Positions 43,516-53,464 of a DNA stretch of 64,000 nucleotides are shown in pieces. Position 1 is the first letter of the stretch. Each line of letters opens with the position of its first letter. The position numbers were made by a program, and so were the translations under genes. The notes under the pieces are model-generated. The model saw only the letters and a list, made by a program, of their open reading frames with translations. It did no database searches and was not told the DNA's origin. Source of the DNA: Nitrospirae bacterium YQR-1 (GTDB lineage: Bacteria; Nitrospirota; Thermodesulfovibrionia; Thermodesulfovibrionales; Magnetobacteriaceae); NCBI GenBank assembly GCA_039908095.1, contig JAMOBJ010000003.1:127821-191820 (forward strand), given 5' to 3'.

Positions 43516-44580
43516 CTATTGAACAGTCCTGGACAGCGCTAATACATATTCAGTTTCTTTTTTTATACGCAGTGACAGCGGATCGGGTTTTTTTGTTTTT
43601 TTACCGTGCTTTTGAAATTGCTTATTTACCTCAAGGATAAGGTCCTTACGTTGCACAATTGAGAGAGTGTACCACTTCTGAATATACTCTCCGTATGGAG
43701 TGTTTTCATATTTTTTGTACGGGTGTTTTTTTAGCTCTGTGATGTATTCTCTGAGAACTTCTCTGATTCCAAATATCTTGTGGACGTAGTTGGCGTTTTC
43801 AACATTTTCAACATACTTGTAAAAAACTGACGGGTCACCCCTGCTCCGGCGGTAGTACTGTGATACAGTGCCCGGAGAGCTGTTGTATGCCCAGAAGGCC
43901 CACAGCCAGCGCTCTGAGGCAGCCGGTTTTTTACCTTTAATCCCAAATGCTCTGTCCCAGGTATGAGTCATTTTAAAGTTATCCTTAAGTAATGCAATGG
44001 CGGCATCTGTGCTCATTTCAGGATCATTGCGGTGGTCATGAGTGTCTATGAGTCCATAGGACCTTGCCGTTTCAGGAATAAATTGCCAGTAGCCGCCCGC
44101 CCCTGCCTGTGACAAGGCGGAAGCGTTCCACGAAGACTCGGCAAGAGCTAAAAACACTATTTCAAATGGCACAGACTCAGCCCGGCTCTTGTTGTAAATC
44201 ATCCTTAAATGGCCGCTTTTTACCATTCTCCACCATCCGGCTATCAGGTTCTGGTAAGAGGTCCTAAGCCCCATTGCAGTATTTCCCTTGTATGCCAGTA
44301 TGCTTGTGTCGTACTGTATATCACGTTCGCTAAGCACGGTCTTCCATCTTAAAACCCGGTTGGCATTTGCCTTCCCGGCCGGTGGATACACGGCAGGTGC
44401 GCCAAATAACAGCTTCTGAGTAAGCTGCTCATCTGTGAGGGTTTTTGGTGAAACGGTACCGGTCTTATCCACCGCTGCCCTCGTTTTATTAACATGCCGG
44501 TGTGTGGACTTTGCTAAAACCTCATGGGATGACATCAAAACAAATGCCAGTATAGATAAAATAAGTCCCGATAGCTTCAT
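43516..44580 (-). CDS. MltD/SLT-type membrane-bound lytic transglycosylase
   Basis: A 354-residue exported enzyme (signal about residues 1-23) that cleaves peptidoglycan. The SLT domain (about 140-275) contains the catalytic Glu in L-A-L-A-E-S-S-W-N, then Q-A-G-A-G-G-Y-W-Q-F-I-P-E-T-A-R and N-S-S-P-G-T-V, close to MltD-type proteins. No LysM domain is visible at the C-terminus, which ends in a basic segment. It starts 8 bases after polA and is likely co-transcribed with it. Confidence 0.86.
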   Translation of the reverse strand: MKLSGLILSILAFVLMSSHEVLAKSTHRHVNKTRAAVDKTGTVSPKTLTDEQLTQKLLFGAPAVYPPAGKANANRVLRWKTVLSERDIQYDTSILAYKGNTAMGLRTSYQNLIAGWWRMVKSGHLRMIYNKSRAESVPFEIVFLALAESSWNASALSQAGAGGYWQFIPETARSYGLIDTHDHRNDPEMSTDAAIALLKDNFKMTHTWDRAFGIKGKKPAASERWLWAFWAYNSSPGTVSQYYRRSRGDPSVFYKYVENVENANYVHKIFGIREVLREYITELKKHPYKKYENTPYGEYIQKWYTLSIVQRKDLILEVNKQFQKHGKKTKKPDPLSLRIKKETEYVLALSRTVQ

Positions 44581-44588
44581 CTCATCCT

Positions 44589-47171
44589 TTAATGAGCCTC
44601 CGCCCAGTTTTTTCCAAAACCTATGTTAACCCGTAGAGGCACTTTAAGTGGATAGCAGCCCTCCATTTCCTCTTTGATTAATGCCTTTGCCACCTCAAGC
44701 TCATCCTCGGGGACTTCAAACACCAGCTCGTCATGCACCTGTAAAACCATTTTCGTTTTTAACCCCCCGTCTTTAATCTTTTTGTGAAGGTTAATCATTG
44801 CCACTTTTATAATGTCGGCGGCAGAGCCCTGTATGGGGGAGTTTACAGCCAACCGCTCGGCCTGTAACACTTGTGTCTTGTTTGAGCTTAAAAGCCCCTC
44901 GATTTCACGTCTTCTGCCCAACACCGTTTCCGTATATCCCAGTTTTTTAGCCCTCTCTATGGTTTCATTTATAAATGCGCCAACCCCTGCGTGTTTGGAA
45001 AAAAAGGTTTCTATATAGCTTTTGGCATCATTTTTTGAAATCTTAAGAGCCTCTGAAAGGCCAAATGATGACATTCCATAGATTATCCCAAAATTTATAC
45101 TCTTTGCCACTGTGCGATGCTCAGGGGTTACCCGCTGAGCCGGAATGTTGAAAATTACCATGGCTGTTTGTGCATGGACGTCCTCATCCCCTTGGAATGC
45201 TTCTGTAAAGCCTGTGTCATTGCTGAGGTGCGTGAGTATGCGGAGCTCTATTTGAGAGTAATCGGCAGAGATTATATAGTGCCCGGAATCGGCGCAAAAG
45301 GCCTCCCGCAGTGCCGTTGCCCACTGTCCCTTTATGGGAATGTTCTGAAGGTTTGGAGCAGTGGAGCTTAATCTGCCCGTTGCCGTAGCGCACTGGTTAA
45401 AAGTTGTGTGAATCCGCCCGGTTTTTGAGTTTATAAATCCAGGCAGTGTATCCAGATAAGTGTTTTTCATTTTACTGAGATTACGATAGAGGATGATTTC
45501 ACCCGGAAGCTCATGTTTACTCATGAGGGACTCCAGCACGGCTGTGTCGGTTGAATAACCGGTTTTTATCTTTTTGCCGGGAGAGAGTTTGAGTTTATCA
45601 AAAAGTATCTCCTGAAGCTGCTTAGGAGAGTTTATGTTAAACTCGCAGCCGGCTATAAAGAATATTCGCCTTGTAACAGTTTTTATCTCCTCTTCATATC
45701 TGACGGAAAGCTCTTTCACCTTTTCCCTGTTGAGCTTGACCCCTGTTTTTTCCATATCGTAAAGAACCGGTAAAAGCGCCATTTCCACGTTTTCGTACAA
45801 ATCGTTGAGATTTGCTTTTTTTAGCTTATCACTAAGGAGCTCATGAAGTTTAAATATTAACACCGGCGCCGTGTCATCCGCCTCACCGGCTTTATAAAAA
45901 GCCGGGAGATGTTCCATGACCAAATCTTTTAATTGCAGATTTACCTTGTTTGGGTTTAATATGTAGGCGGCTGTCATGACGTCATGAATATTTTCAATAT
46001 TACCGGAGCAGCCATGAGCGTGGAGCTCTTCTTTAAAGCCGCAGGAAACCTTTTGAATATCCTTATTAAGGAAAATCTCAGAAAAAAGTGCTAACCCAGC
46101 CTCCTTATCGTCATTTAGCGGCACGTGACAGGTACTGCGTCCGTCAAAGGAAAAATAAATCCCTCTGTGAGGGAAAATCCCCTCAGTTGCCTTACTGTAG
46201 CTCTTTATTGCGATTATCCCAGGGCACTGGTGCAGCTGCAGTGTTTTTGATAATTCCGCAGTTGAGGTTATCTCTGAAACCGCTGTCTCTGAGACTTTTT
46301 TGTCCTTCGCCGCCACGGCAGCTGGAATGAGTTTTAAAAGAGAAGAAAAACCATATTCCAGAAACTGCTCTCTGAGGGCATCCCATGAGGGCTCTTTTAA
46401 GACAATATCCTCATATAACATATTAAAGGGCACGTTGGTCTCTAATTTGACTAAAGTGTCGCTTAACCGGATGGTTTCAACATTGTCGCCGATAAGTTTT
46501 CTAATCCGTTCATTTTTTATTTTTCCCGGGTAACTTAACAGCTCATCCAGAGAGCCGTAATCTTTCAATATTTCAACAGCAGTTTTCTCCCCTATGCCCT
46601 TAACCCCCGGCACACCGTCTGACTCATCACCGGTTAGCGCCATAAGCTCATGGAGCCGGTCAGGTGGAAGGGAAAACCGCTTCTGCACATAATCGGCATC
46701 TATTATCACATTTTTAACGGGATCAAATATTTTAATATCCGGCCCTAACATCTGCATCATATCCTTATCCCCCGATACGATATAGACTGTACTGCCGCCA
46801 CCGGCAAATTTCAGGGCAATAGCGGCCATTATATCATCGGCCTCAAAGCCGGCTATGGCTATTGTTTTAATGCCAAGAGCTTCAATTATTTTCACGGCTG
46901 GTTCAATCTGTCTGATAAAATCCACAGGCGGTGCGGGTCTGTGGGCCTTGTATGCTTCATATATCTTATGTCTATGGGTTTTCTCTTTAGAGTCAAAAAT
47001 TAACGCCATTGCATGAGGCTTTTTTTCATTTATCAGCTTAAACATCATTGTGGTCAGCCCGTATATAGCGTTTGTTGGAAAACCTGTTGGTGAACTGAGC
47101 ACCCTTACGGCATGAAAAGCACGATACAAAAATGCTGTTGCGTCAACTAAATATGTTTCTTTTTTTCCCAT
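44589..47171 (-). CDS. polA: DNA polymerase I
   Basis: An 860-residue polymerase for repair and Okazaki-fragment processing. The N-terminal 290 residues form the 5'-3' exonuclease (D-A-T-A-F-L-Y-R-A-F-H-A, V-S-G-D-K-D-M-M-Q-M). The central domain (about 290-480) lacks the D-x-E proofreading motif: I-I-A-I-K-S-Y stands where F-D-T-E is expected, so 3'-5' exonuclease activity is probably absent, as in Taq. Polymerase motifs are intact: A (D-Y-S-Q-I-E-L-R), B (K-S-I-N-F-G-I-I-Y-G) and C (V-H-D-E-L-V-F-E). Confidence 0.95.
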   Translation of the reverse strand: MGKKETYLVDATAFLYRAFHAVRVLSSPTGFPTNAIYGLTTMMFKLINEKKPHAMALIFDSKEKTHRHKIYEAYKAHRPAPPVDFIRQIEPAVKIIEALGIKTIAIAGFEADDIMAAIALKFAGGGSTVYIVSGDKDMMQMLGPDIKIFDPVKNVIIDADYVQKRFSLPPDRLHELMALTGDESDGVPGVKGIGEKTAVEILKDYGSLDELLSYPGKIKNERIRKLIGDNVETIRLSDTLVKLETNVPFNMLYEDIVLKEPSWDALREQFLEYGFSSLLKLIPAAVAAKDKKVSETAVSEITSTAELSKTLQLHQCPGIIAIKSYSKATEGIFPHRGIYFSFDGRSTCHVPLNDDKEAGLALFSEIFLNKDIQKVSCGFKEELHAHGCSGNIENIHDVMTAAYILNPNKVNLQLKDLVMEHLPAFYKAGEADDTAPVLIFKLHELLSDKLKKANLNDLYENVEMALLPVLYDMEKTGVKLNREKVKELSVRYEEEIKTVTRRIFFIAGCEFNINSPKQLQEILFDKLKLSPGKKIKTGYSTDTAVLESLMSKHELPGEIILYRNLSKMKNTYLDTLPGFINSKTGRIHTTFNQCATATGRLSSTAPNLQNIPIKGQWATALREAFCADSGHYIISADYSQIELRILTHLSNDTGFTEAFQGDEDVHAQTAMVIFNIPAQRVTPEHRTVAKSINFGIIYGMSSFGLSEALKISKNDAKSYIETFFSKHAGVGAFINETIERAKKLGYTETVLGRRREIEGLLSSNKTQVLQAERLAVNSPIQGSAADIIKVAMINLHKKIKDGGLKTKMVLQVHDELVFEVPEDELEVAKALIKEEMEGCYPLKVPLRVNIGFGKNWAEAH

Positions 47172-47272
47172 TTTTTATGTTTCGGTATATGAGATACACA
47201 TATATCCACAGTCCAATGACTATTTTTTAGTAGATGGGGTTAACTTGACGCTTACACGTTTCTTATGAGCGT

Positions 47273-47296
47273 CCTATAGCAGAAAGCTGCTATAGG
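47273..47296. terminator. Hairpin at the 3' end of the HD-GYP gene
   Basis: A perfect 10-bp stem, CCTATAGCAG (47273-47282) with CTGCTATAGG (47287-47296), loop four bases. It includes the stop codon of the minus-strand gene ending at 47290. A T-run is not evident, so it may act in mRNA stability rather than termination. Confidence 0.4.
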
Positions 47297-48588
47297 GTGG
47301 TTTTACCCAGAATCTTAATAAATTCCTTTAGCACATCAGGGTCATAATCGGCGCTGAGAGAACGTAGATGAGACAGAGCTTCAAAGGCGGACATCCCCTT
47401 ATATCCAGGATGCGAGGTTGTCAGAATATCGTAGAAGTCAACAATTGCGGCTATTTTCCCCGACGTGTGCATATTAGCACCAGTGAGCCCGTTTGGATAA
47501 CCCTTTCCGGATACCTTTTCATGATGTTCTAAAAGAGGATATGATGTTGCCTCCGGTATCCCTTTGTACAGCTTTAATATATTATAACCCTCCGAAACAT
47601 GTTCCCTGAAAATATCCAGCTCAAATTTACTTAATTTACCAAAGGGCTTGGCCATAATCTCCGGAGGGATAGTGGTCTTTCCTATGTCGTGCAACAGACA
47701 GCCCATGCCCAGGGCAAAGAGCTCTCCTTCAGAAGTTACCCCTGATGACACGGCGGTAGCAACAGCCAGCACACTTAGGTTTACAGAGTGGGAGTATGTA
47801 TAGAAGTCTTTTTTGTTTATCGTAAGCAGATTAGTTATCAGGCCTTTACTGTCTAATATGGCATGTATGATACCTTCTGTTACCTCTTTGCTCTCCTGCA
47901 CTTTTTCATCGCTTTTGGGATTATTGAAAAGTTCTTTTAAGCAAATTTTGGCACTTTCCTTTACAAGGATATTTCTAGCCTCTTGCGAACCTCCCGGGGC
48001 CGAGGCCGCCCCCCTGATGTATGATTTATACCGGGGTATATCCGTAGGCGTTATCATTAATTCGCAGTAGTTGACAAACACCTCTTCATTTACCGCTATC
48101 TCCTTACCCTTGTACTCTAAGACAGGGTCTATATTCATATTGGATTTTCCAAATAGTGAAAAATCCACATAACTACCGTTGACTATACTTGTTCGCTCTA
48201 TTGAAAATAGCTCCTCTTTCTTTTTTATATATTCCTCAAATGTCGGCTCAACCCGTGACGGTGCTTTTCTGGTTATTACGGCAGGGCTCTCTGTGGATTG
48301 CACCGGAGGAGGCATCTTATCAACAGAATCAGTAACCACAGTTTTACTTATCACCACCTCAGGAGTTGCAGCCTTACTTTTCACCGCCTCAGGAGTTGGC
48401 ATGACGTCAAGGCCTCTGTCTGTATCTATAAAAACAAATGCAATATCTGCATCTTTTATTTTCTTTATTTGTTCGCTGCTTGTTATTTCAAAGCGGTTTT
48501 TCACAAACGGGGTCTTTAACCAGTTTGTATCTAATCCGTCAAGGAACATCCCCACTCTCAAATCATCGGCAGAAATACGTTTTTTCAA
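47290..48588 (-). CDS. DUF3391-HD-GYP phosphodiesterase, paralogue 2
   Basis: A 432-residue protein, paralogous to the gene at 34247-35536. An N-terminal DUF3391 (M-K-K-R-I-S-A-D-D-L-R-V-G-M-F) is followed by a Pro/Val/Thr-rich linker of about 60 residues missing from the paralogue, then HD-GYP with Y-S-H-S-V-N, L-H-D-I-G-K and H-H-E-K-V-S-G-K-G-Y-P. A c-di-GMP-degrading role is expected. AGGAGGG precedes the ATG. Confidence 0.9.
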   Translation of the reverse strand: MKKRISADDLRVGMFLDGLDTNWLKTPFVKNRFEITSSEQIKKIKDADIAFVFIDTDRGLDVMPTPEAVKSKAATPEVVISKTVVTDSVDKMPPPVQSTESPAVITRKAPSRVEPTFEEYIKKKEELFSIERTSIVNGSYVDFSLFGKSNMNIDPVLEYKGKEIAVNEEVFVNYCELMITPTDIPRYKSYIRGAASAPGGSQEARNILVKESAKICLKELFNNPKSDEKVQESKEVTEGIIHAILDSKGLITNLLTINKKDFYTYSHSVNLSVLAVATAVSSGVTSEGELFALGMGCLLHDIGKTTIPPEIMAKPFGKLSKFELDIFREHVSEGYNILKLYKGIPEATSYPLLEHHEKVSGKGYPNGLTGANMHTSGKIAAIVDFYDILTTSHPGYKGMSAFEALSHLRSLSADYDPDVLKEFIKILGKTTL

Positions 48589-48740
48589 TCAAACCCTCCT
48601 GCATAAAACCATAACCGGAAGCCATAAGCTCCTACCCGTTAATTATAACATATTTTTTATGTAAAATTATAATACACTAGTAAGATATGGTTGATATTAT
48701 TTTTTTTAAAAAATACTTTTTAGTAAACGTACATTTTGTA

Positions 48741-48749
48741 TGTTATAAT
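48741..48749 (+). promoter_or_regulatory. Extended -10 promoter of the amidase operon
   Basis: TGTTATAAT is a perfect extended -10 element. No good -35 is present, as tolerated with TGn. The GTG codon taken as the amidase start lies 9 bases downstream, implying a leader of only a few bases. Confidence 0.5.
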
Positions 48750-48758
48750 GTCTGGGTT

Positions 48759-49739
48759 GTGAAAAAGAGGCATGTGCTTTCTTCTGCGCTTGTTATGGTG
48801 GCAGCGGTTTTATGGTCTTTGGTTGCTGTGGCGATGGAAAGTAGTAGTGTTTCTGTGCGCTACAGCGAGCAAGCAGGATACATCCGCTTTGTTTTTGAAC
48901 TGCCTGATGAGTCGTGGCTCAATCAGGCAAAGGTTATGGCCTCTTATAGTGTCATAAAAGTATCGCTTCCGGATTCCTTTACAATAGCACCACCTAAATT
49001 ACCGGAAAATATTAAATTCTCCAGCAGGGAGAACAATATATATTTGAATGTTGTGAATCTCGAAAACATAAAAGTGATAAAACTCTCAGGCCCCTACAGA
49101 GTTGTGGTTGATGCCTTTGTCACAGACTACAAGAAACCGGAGCAAACAGTCCCTGCGGAAAGTAAGGAGTTAAAACAGCTTACGATTGTTATAGATGCCG
49201 GGCATGGCGGCAATGATATAGGATTACCGGTTGGGAACACAAAAGAGAGTGTCCTTACGCTTTCTTTGGCTAATGAACTCTCAAAAATGATAAACACACG
49301 GTCGGCTAAAGCTGTTTTACTCAGAAAAGACGATTCCTATATGAGTTTGAACAGCCGCATAACAGAGGCGTCAAAGAGGCGTATAAGTGTATTTATATCT
49401 TTGCACGTATCTGAGGGCAGGTTTTTCTCTGTTTATAGAACAACATTGCCTGCCGGTTCACAAACACTTTCATTACGCTACAGGACCGATATGGCTCAAG
49501 CTGCTTATTTAGAAAGAAGTCTGGGACTTGCAGAGGCTGTTGAAACATCGCTGAGGGAGACCTTTACCGATGTTGAGGTTTACCACAGAGAGATGCCGCT
49601 GCTGCTCCTTAACTCTGTAGCTGCTCCGGCAGTTTTGATTGAGATTCCGCAAAGTAGTGATTTTTTATATAATGCGAGTACCTTAAAATCCATCTCAGAG
49701 GCTGTTTACAAGGCTTTGGCGTCATATGCGAAGAGGTAG
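48759..49739 (+). CDS. N-acetylmuramoyl-L-alanine amidase (Amidase_3)
   Basis: An exported zinc amidase of about 326 residues. The GTG at 48759 is chosen because it gives a proper signal peptide (K-K-R then a hydrophobic core to V-A-M-E); the frame is open to an ATG at 48687, upstream of the probable promoter. An AMIN-like N-terminal region is followed by the catalytic domain with I-D-A-G-H-G-G-N-D and L-R-K-D-D-S-Y. The expected zinc motif S-L-H-x-[ND] appears as S-L-H-V-S. It cuts stem peptides from peptidoglycan. GerMN, murI, rph and rdgB follow in near-overlapping order. Confidence 0.85.
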   Translation: MKKRHVLSSALVMVAAVLWSLVAVAMESSSVSVRYSEQAGYIRFVFELPDESWLNQAKVMASYSVIKVSLPDSFTIAPPKLPENIKFSSRENNIYLNVVNLENIKVIKLSGPYRVVVDAFVTDYKKPEQTVPAESKELKQLTIVIDAGHGGNDIGLPVGNTKESVLTLSLANELSKMINTRSAKAVLLRKDDSYMSLNSRITEASKRRISVFISLHVSEGRFFSVYRTTLPAGSQTLSLRYRTDMAQAAYLERSLGLAEAVETSLRETFTDVEVYHREMPLLLLNSVAAPAVLIEIPQSSDFLYNASTLKSISEAVYKALASYAKR

Positions 49740-50310
49740 TACGATATTTTTATTGTTGATACCCATCTTTGTAATGGTTGGGATTGGAGTCGGGTATTTT
49801 CTTATGTCCCGAGGGGATACCCCCACTCAATTACAAAGCGTGTTTGCACTTAAGGAGGTAGAGCAGGGTAAGGTAATAGGGGAGGAGTCGACCGTAACGG
49901 TTGTCTATCGTAACGGCATGGAATTGGAGAGCGTCTCAGTTAAGACAAAGAAGTACTTTGACTCTCTGAAGACGGCGGAGGCGGCAGTGTCTGAGCTTCT
50001 AAGTGGTGAGCATATCACAGTCAAAGATGCAGTGCCCGATGGTGCTAAGCTTCTGGGTATGTACTACGGTATTGACAGAATATTGTATGTTGACATATCG
50101 CTGGAATTAAAGAGAAACTTCAGGGGAGATGCGGCAATAGAGTTTCTTTTATTAAAGAGTATATATGATACAATAACAAGTAACATAGAGGCGGACGATG
50201 TGTTTTTACTTATCAACGGCAAGGAGGAGGAAACTCTGGGAGGCCATTGTTATATAAAGTATCCATTGAAAAAAATGTTGACACAAGAGGTAAAATTTAA
50301 TGAAACATAA
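49726..50310 (+). CDS. GerMN-domain exported protein
   Basis: A 194-residue membrane-anchored protein (hydrophobic segment about residues 6-26). The C-terminal 140 residues fit the GerMN/sporulation-spore-germination domain: V-T-V-V-Y-R-N-G, A-V-S-E-L-L-S-G, A-K-L-L-G-M-Y-Y-G-I-D-R-I-L-Y-V-D-I-S. The ATG overlaps the amidase stop by 14 bases. The pairing of GerMN with Amidase_3 suggests a shared job in peptidoglycan remodelling; sporulation itself is not implied. Confidence 0.8.
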   Translation: MRRGSTIFLLLIPIFVMVGIGVGYFLMSRGDTPTQLQSVFALKEVEQGKVIGEESTVTVVYRNGMELESVSVKTKKYFDSLKTAEAAVSELLSGEHITVKDAVPDGAKLLGMYYGIDRILYVDISLELKRNFRGDAAIEFLLLKSIYDTITSNIEADDVFLLINGKEEETLGGHCYIKYPLKKMLTQEVKFNET

Positions 50311-51139
50311 AAGTGTGGCTGATAAACCTATCGGTATATTCGACTCAGGGGTGGGCGGCCTTACAGTGTTAAAGGCGATACATGCTCTGCTCCCTAACGA
50401 AAGTACCATATACTTAGGTGACACGGCAAGAGTGCCTTACGGGATACGGTCTCCTGAAACTGTAACAAAGTATTCCCTGGAAAACAGTTCTTTCCTGATA
50501 GAAAACGGCATCAAGCTTCTGATAATAGCGTGCAATACGGCCTCGGCAATCAGTCTTGACATAATAAAACAGACGTTTGATATCCCTGTTTTGGGCGTTA
50601 TAGACTCAGGAGCCGGGGCAGCGGTCAGTGCCACCGGAAACAACCGAATTGGTGTAATCGGCACAGAGACCACAATAAAAAGTGGTGCTTACAGGAGGGC
50701 TATACAGCAAATTGACGACTCCATAGTCGTATTTGAGCGTCCCTGCCCGCTCTTTGTTCCGCTTGTTGAGGAGGGGTGGCTTGACACGGATGTTACTCTG
50801 TTGGTAGCCACCAGGTATCTTGCCGACCTGAAGGAGTCCCTGATAGATACACTTGTGCTGGGCTGCACACACTATCCGCTTTTGAAAAATGTTATAAGAA
50901 AAGTGATGGGTGAAGGGGTCACATTGATAGATTCAGCCATAGAGAAGTCTGTAAATGTCAAAGCACTGCTTTCAGAGATGGATATTCTCAAAAAAAGCAC
51001 AGACGGTACTTACAGGAAGTATTACGTAACGGACAGTCCTGAGAGATTCCAAAATATCGGTAAGCGATTTCTGGAGGACCCCATAGAGGATATAACCAAA
51101 ATCGAGGTAGCCTCCCTTGAAACGGCAGTAGCCGTTTAA
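50300..51139 (+). CDS. murI: Glutamate racemase
   Basis: A 279-residue enzyme giving D-glutamate for peptidoglycan. Signature segments are I-F-D-S-G-V-G-G-L-T-V, G-D-T-A-R-V-P-Y-G, A-C-N-T-A-S-A (first catalytic Cys) and L-G-C-T-H-Y-P-L-L (second catalytic Cys). It overlaps the GerMN gene by 11 bases, so the two are co-transcribed. Confidence 0.95.
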   Translation: MKHKSVADKPIGIFDSGVGGLTVLKAIHALLPNESTIYLGDTARVPYGIRSPETVTKYSLENSSFLIENGIKLLIIACNTASAISLDIIKQTFDIPVLGVIDSGAGAAVSATGNNRIGVIGTETTIKSGAYRRAIQQIDDSIVVFERPCPLFVPLVEEGWLDTDVTLLVATRYLADLKESLIDTLVLGCTHYPLLKNVIRKVMGEGVTLIDSAIEKSVNVKALLSEMDILKKSTDGTYRKYYVTDSPERFQNIGKRFLEDPIEDITKIEVASLETAVAV

Positions 51140-51169
51140 CTCATTTACACTGACAGGAATAATTATACT

Positions 51170-51886
51170 ATGAGAGTTGATGGCAGAGCAGACAATGAGC
51201 TAAGAGCAGTTAAGATGGACTTGGGAGTTATGAAACATGCCGAGGGCTCCGTACTAATCAGCGCCGGCGATACCAGAGTAATCTGTACTGTAACAATAGA
51301 GGACACGGTACCGCCGTTTTTAAAGGACAAGGGCAAGGGCTGGATAACTGCCGAATACGGCATGTTGCCTAGGTCAACCAACCAGCGAATGCAAAGAGAG
51401 GCCCGCGGGGGTAAACAAAGCGGGCGGACTCAGGAAATCCAGCGTCTCATAGGGAGGGCTCTTCGCTCGGTAGTTGATTTAAAATCACTGGGCGAGAGAA
51501 CAATTCTTATAGATTGCGATGTTTTGCAGGCAGACGGGGGCACTCGTACCGCCGCCATAACCGGAGCCTATGTCGCCCTGGCTGAGGCGCTAAGGTTTGC
51601 CAAAGAAAACGGGATAATTCTCAAGTCTGTGCTTAGAGACTACCTTGCCGCAGTAAGCGTGGGGGTTGTAGAAGGTAAACCGATGCTTGACTTAAGCTAT
51701 AGTGAGGATAGCACCGCCGATGTTGATATGAATGTTGTAATGACAGGGACAGGGAAATTTGTTGAAATTCAGGGGACGGCAGAGGGCCATCCCTTTAGCA
51801 GGCAGACTATGGACATTCTTATTGCCCTGGCTTCTAAGGGAATAGGGGAGTTGGTGGAGATGCAAAAAGAGGCACTATCCGCATGA
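51170..51886 (+). CDS. rph: Ribonuclease PH
   Basis: A 238-residue phosphorolytic 3'-5' exoribonuclease that trims tRNA 3' ends. Visible are [29 protein letters not shown] and [14 protein letters not shown]. The stop overlaps the rdgB start by 4 bases, a classic rph-rdgB pair. Confidence 0.95.
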   Translation: MRVDGRADNELRAVKMDLGVMKHAEGSVLISAGDTRVICTVTIEDTVPPFLKDKGKGWITAEYGMLPRSTNQRMQREARGGKQSGRTQEIQRLIGRALRSVVDLKSLGERTILIDCDVLQADGGTRTAAITGAYVALAEALRFAKENGIILKSVLRDYLAAVSVGVVEGKPMLDLSYSEDSTADVDMNVVMTGTGKFVEIQGTAEGHPFSRQTMDILIALASKGIGELVEMQKEALSA

Positions 51887-52482
51887 AGATATATCTTGCT
51901 ACCAATAATAGAGGAAAAATACGAGAAATAAATGCGCTTTTTAAGAGCACGTCTATAGAATTTATCGGCGGGGTTGACCTGTCTTCCGTAGTTGAGGACG
52001 GCAATGACTACAAGGATAATGCGTTGATTAAGGCCCTGTATGTGTATAAGCAGTCAGCCACTTATGTGGTTTCAGAGGATTCCGGCCTTGAAGTTGAAGC
52101 ACTGGACGGTGCGCCGGGTGTTCACTCGGCAAGGTTTGCCGACTTACTGAAAGCTAAAAATGCCACAGATGCCGACAACATCGTTAAACTGCTGCAACTT
52201 CTTAAAGATGTGCCGCAGCACAAAAGAAACGCTAAATATGTGTCTGCCTTTTGTTTTATAGACGGGGGGCGGGAGACATTTTTTATGGGTGAGGTTAACG
52301 GAAAAATAATTGACTCACCACGTGGCACCCTTGGTTTTGGCTATGACCCTGTGTTTATACCTAACGGCTATGACAAAACTTTTGCAGAGCTTGGTGATGA
52401 GATAAAAAACACAATAAGCCACAGAGCTGTGGCCTCTGCTAAGTTAAAAGATTTTCTTGTTGATAAATTTGTAAGAGGTTAA
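51883..52482 (+). CDS. rdgB: XTP/dITP pyrophosphatase (RdgB/HAM1)
   Basis: A 199-residue enzyme that removes non-canonical purine triphosphates. Signature segments are [33 protein letters not shown] and [16 protein letters not shown], with S-H-R at the C-terminus. It is translationally coupled to rph. Confidence 0.95.
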   Translation: MKIYLATNNRGKIREINALFKSTSIEFIGGVDLSSVVEDGNDYKDNALIKALYVYKQSATYVVSEDSGLEVEALDGAPGVHSARFADLLKAKNATDADNIVKLLQLLKDVPQHKRNAKYVSAFCFIDGGRETFFMGEVNGKIIDSPRGTLGFGYDPVFIPNGYDKTFAELGDEIKNTISHRAVASAKLKDFLVDKFVRG

Positions 52483-52550
52483 GGCAAACCCCTCATCATG
52501 TTTCTCGTCATTTGCCCCCTGCGCCTCAACTATGCTAACATAGTGCTGTT

Positions 52551-53408
52551 GTGATAGTTTATCTAAACGGGGAGTTTATGCCGGTTGAGGAGGCCAAAGT
52601 GTCCGTTTTTGACCACGGGCTGCTCTATGGTGACGGTTTTTTTGAGACATTACGCTCATACGGCGGAATTGTTTTTAAGGCGGATGAACATTTAAAGAGG
52701 TTTAACAGGGCTGTCAGCCTCTTAAGCATGAATTTAAGTATTTCTACAGAAGAATTGGAAGCACTTATTTATAAAACTATCGAATTAAACGCCCTCAGTG
52801 ATTCCACAATCAGGGTGACAGTGACAAGAGGAGCCGGCCCTCCAGGCCTTGATCCGGTTGTCTGCCCAAAGCCCACTATCTTTATCTACGCCCACACTTT
52901 TAAACCATACCCTGATTCATACTACAGAGACGGAATGGAAATAGTGACTGCATCAGTGAGGAGAAGTCCCATTGAGTGCCCGGCGTGGAAAACCCTTACA
53001 CAAATAAAATCCATTAACTTTCTACCGAATATACTTGCCAAAATCGAGTCTAAACAAAGCAGCGCTGGTGAGATACTCTTACTTAACAGCTCAGGTCACA
53101 TAACCGAGTGCAGTGTTTCCAACATTTTTTTTGTTAAAGGCAGTGCTCTCTACACTCCATCGCTTGAGTGCGGAATTCTTGACGGCATCACCCGTAAGGT
53201 CGTCACAGATATAGCACAGGAGCTAAGTATCACCGTCTATGAAGGAGAATTCTTTCCTGCCACCCTCTACCGTGCTGATGAGGTATTCTTAACAAACACA
53301 ATAATGGAAGTAATGCCGGTTGGCAAGGCTGACGGCAGAGTCTTTAACAAAGAAAGGTTAATCACAAATCGGTTAGCTGCTGCGTATAGAAAAGAGACGG
53401 AACGATGA
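52551..53408 (+). CDS. Class IV aminotransferase (IlvE/Dat/PabC type)
   Basis: A 285-residue PLP enzyme starting with GTG. The fold-type IV signature is clear: F-D-H-G-L-L-Y-G-D-G-F-F-E-T-L-R, the PLP lysine in Q-I-K-S-I-N-F-L-P, and E-C-S-V-S-N-I-F-F-V then G-I-L-D-G-I-T-R. It could be a branched-chain aminotransferase, D-amino-acid transaminase or aminodeoxychorismate lyase. No Shine-Dalgarno is seen; TGCTAACAT, an extended -10-like box, ends 9 bases before the start. Confidence 0.88.
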   Translation: MIVYLNGEFMPVEEAKVSVFDHGLLYGDGFFETLRSYGGIVFKADEHLKRFNRAVSLLSMNLSISTEELEALIYKTIELNALSDSTIRVTVTRGAGPPGLDPVVCPKPTIFIYAHTFKPYPDSYYRDGMEIVTASVRRSPIECPAWKTLTQIKSINFLPNILAKIESKQSSAGEILLLNSSGHITECSVSNIFFVKGSALYTPSLECGILDGITRKVVTDIAQELSITVYEGEFFPATLYRADEVFLTNTIMEVMPVGKADGRVFNKERLITNRLAAAYRKETER

Positions 53409-53464
53409 TACATTTTAAAAGCGGTCTTGACAATGGGGGCTACTATAGTAAATAATGTGAGAAA

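Noticed and set aside
49726..50310. Sporulation as inferred from the GerMN domain
   Set aside because: GerMN domains occur widely in non-spore-formers next to cell-wall amidases; no other sporulation gene is present.
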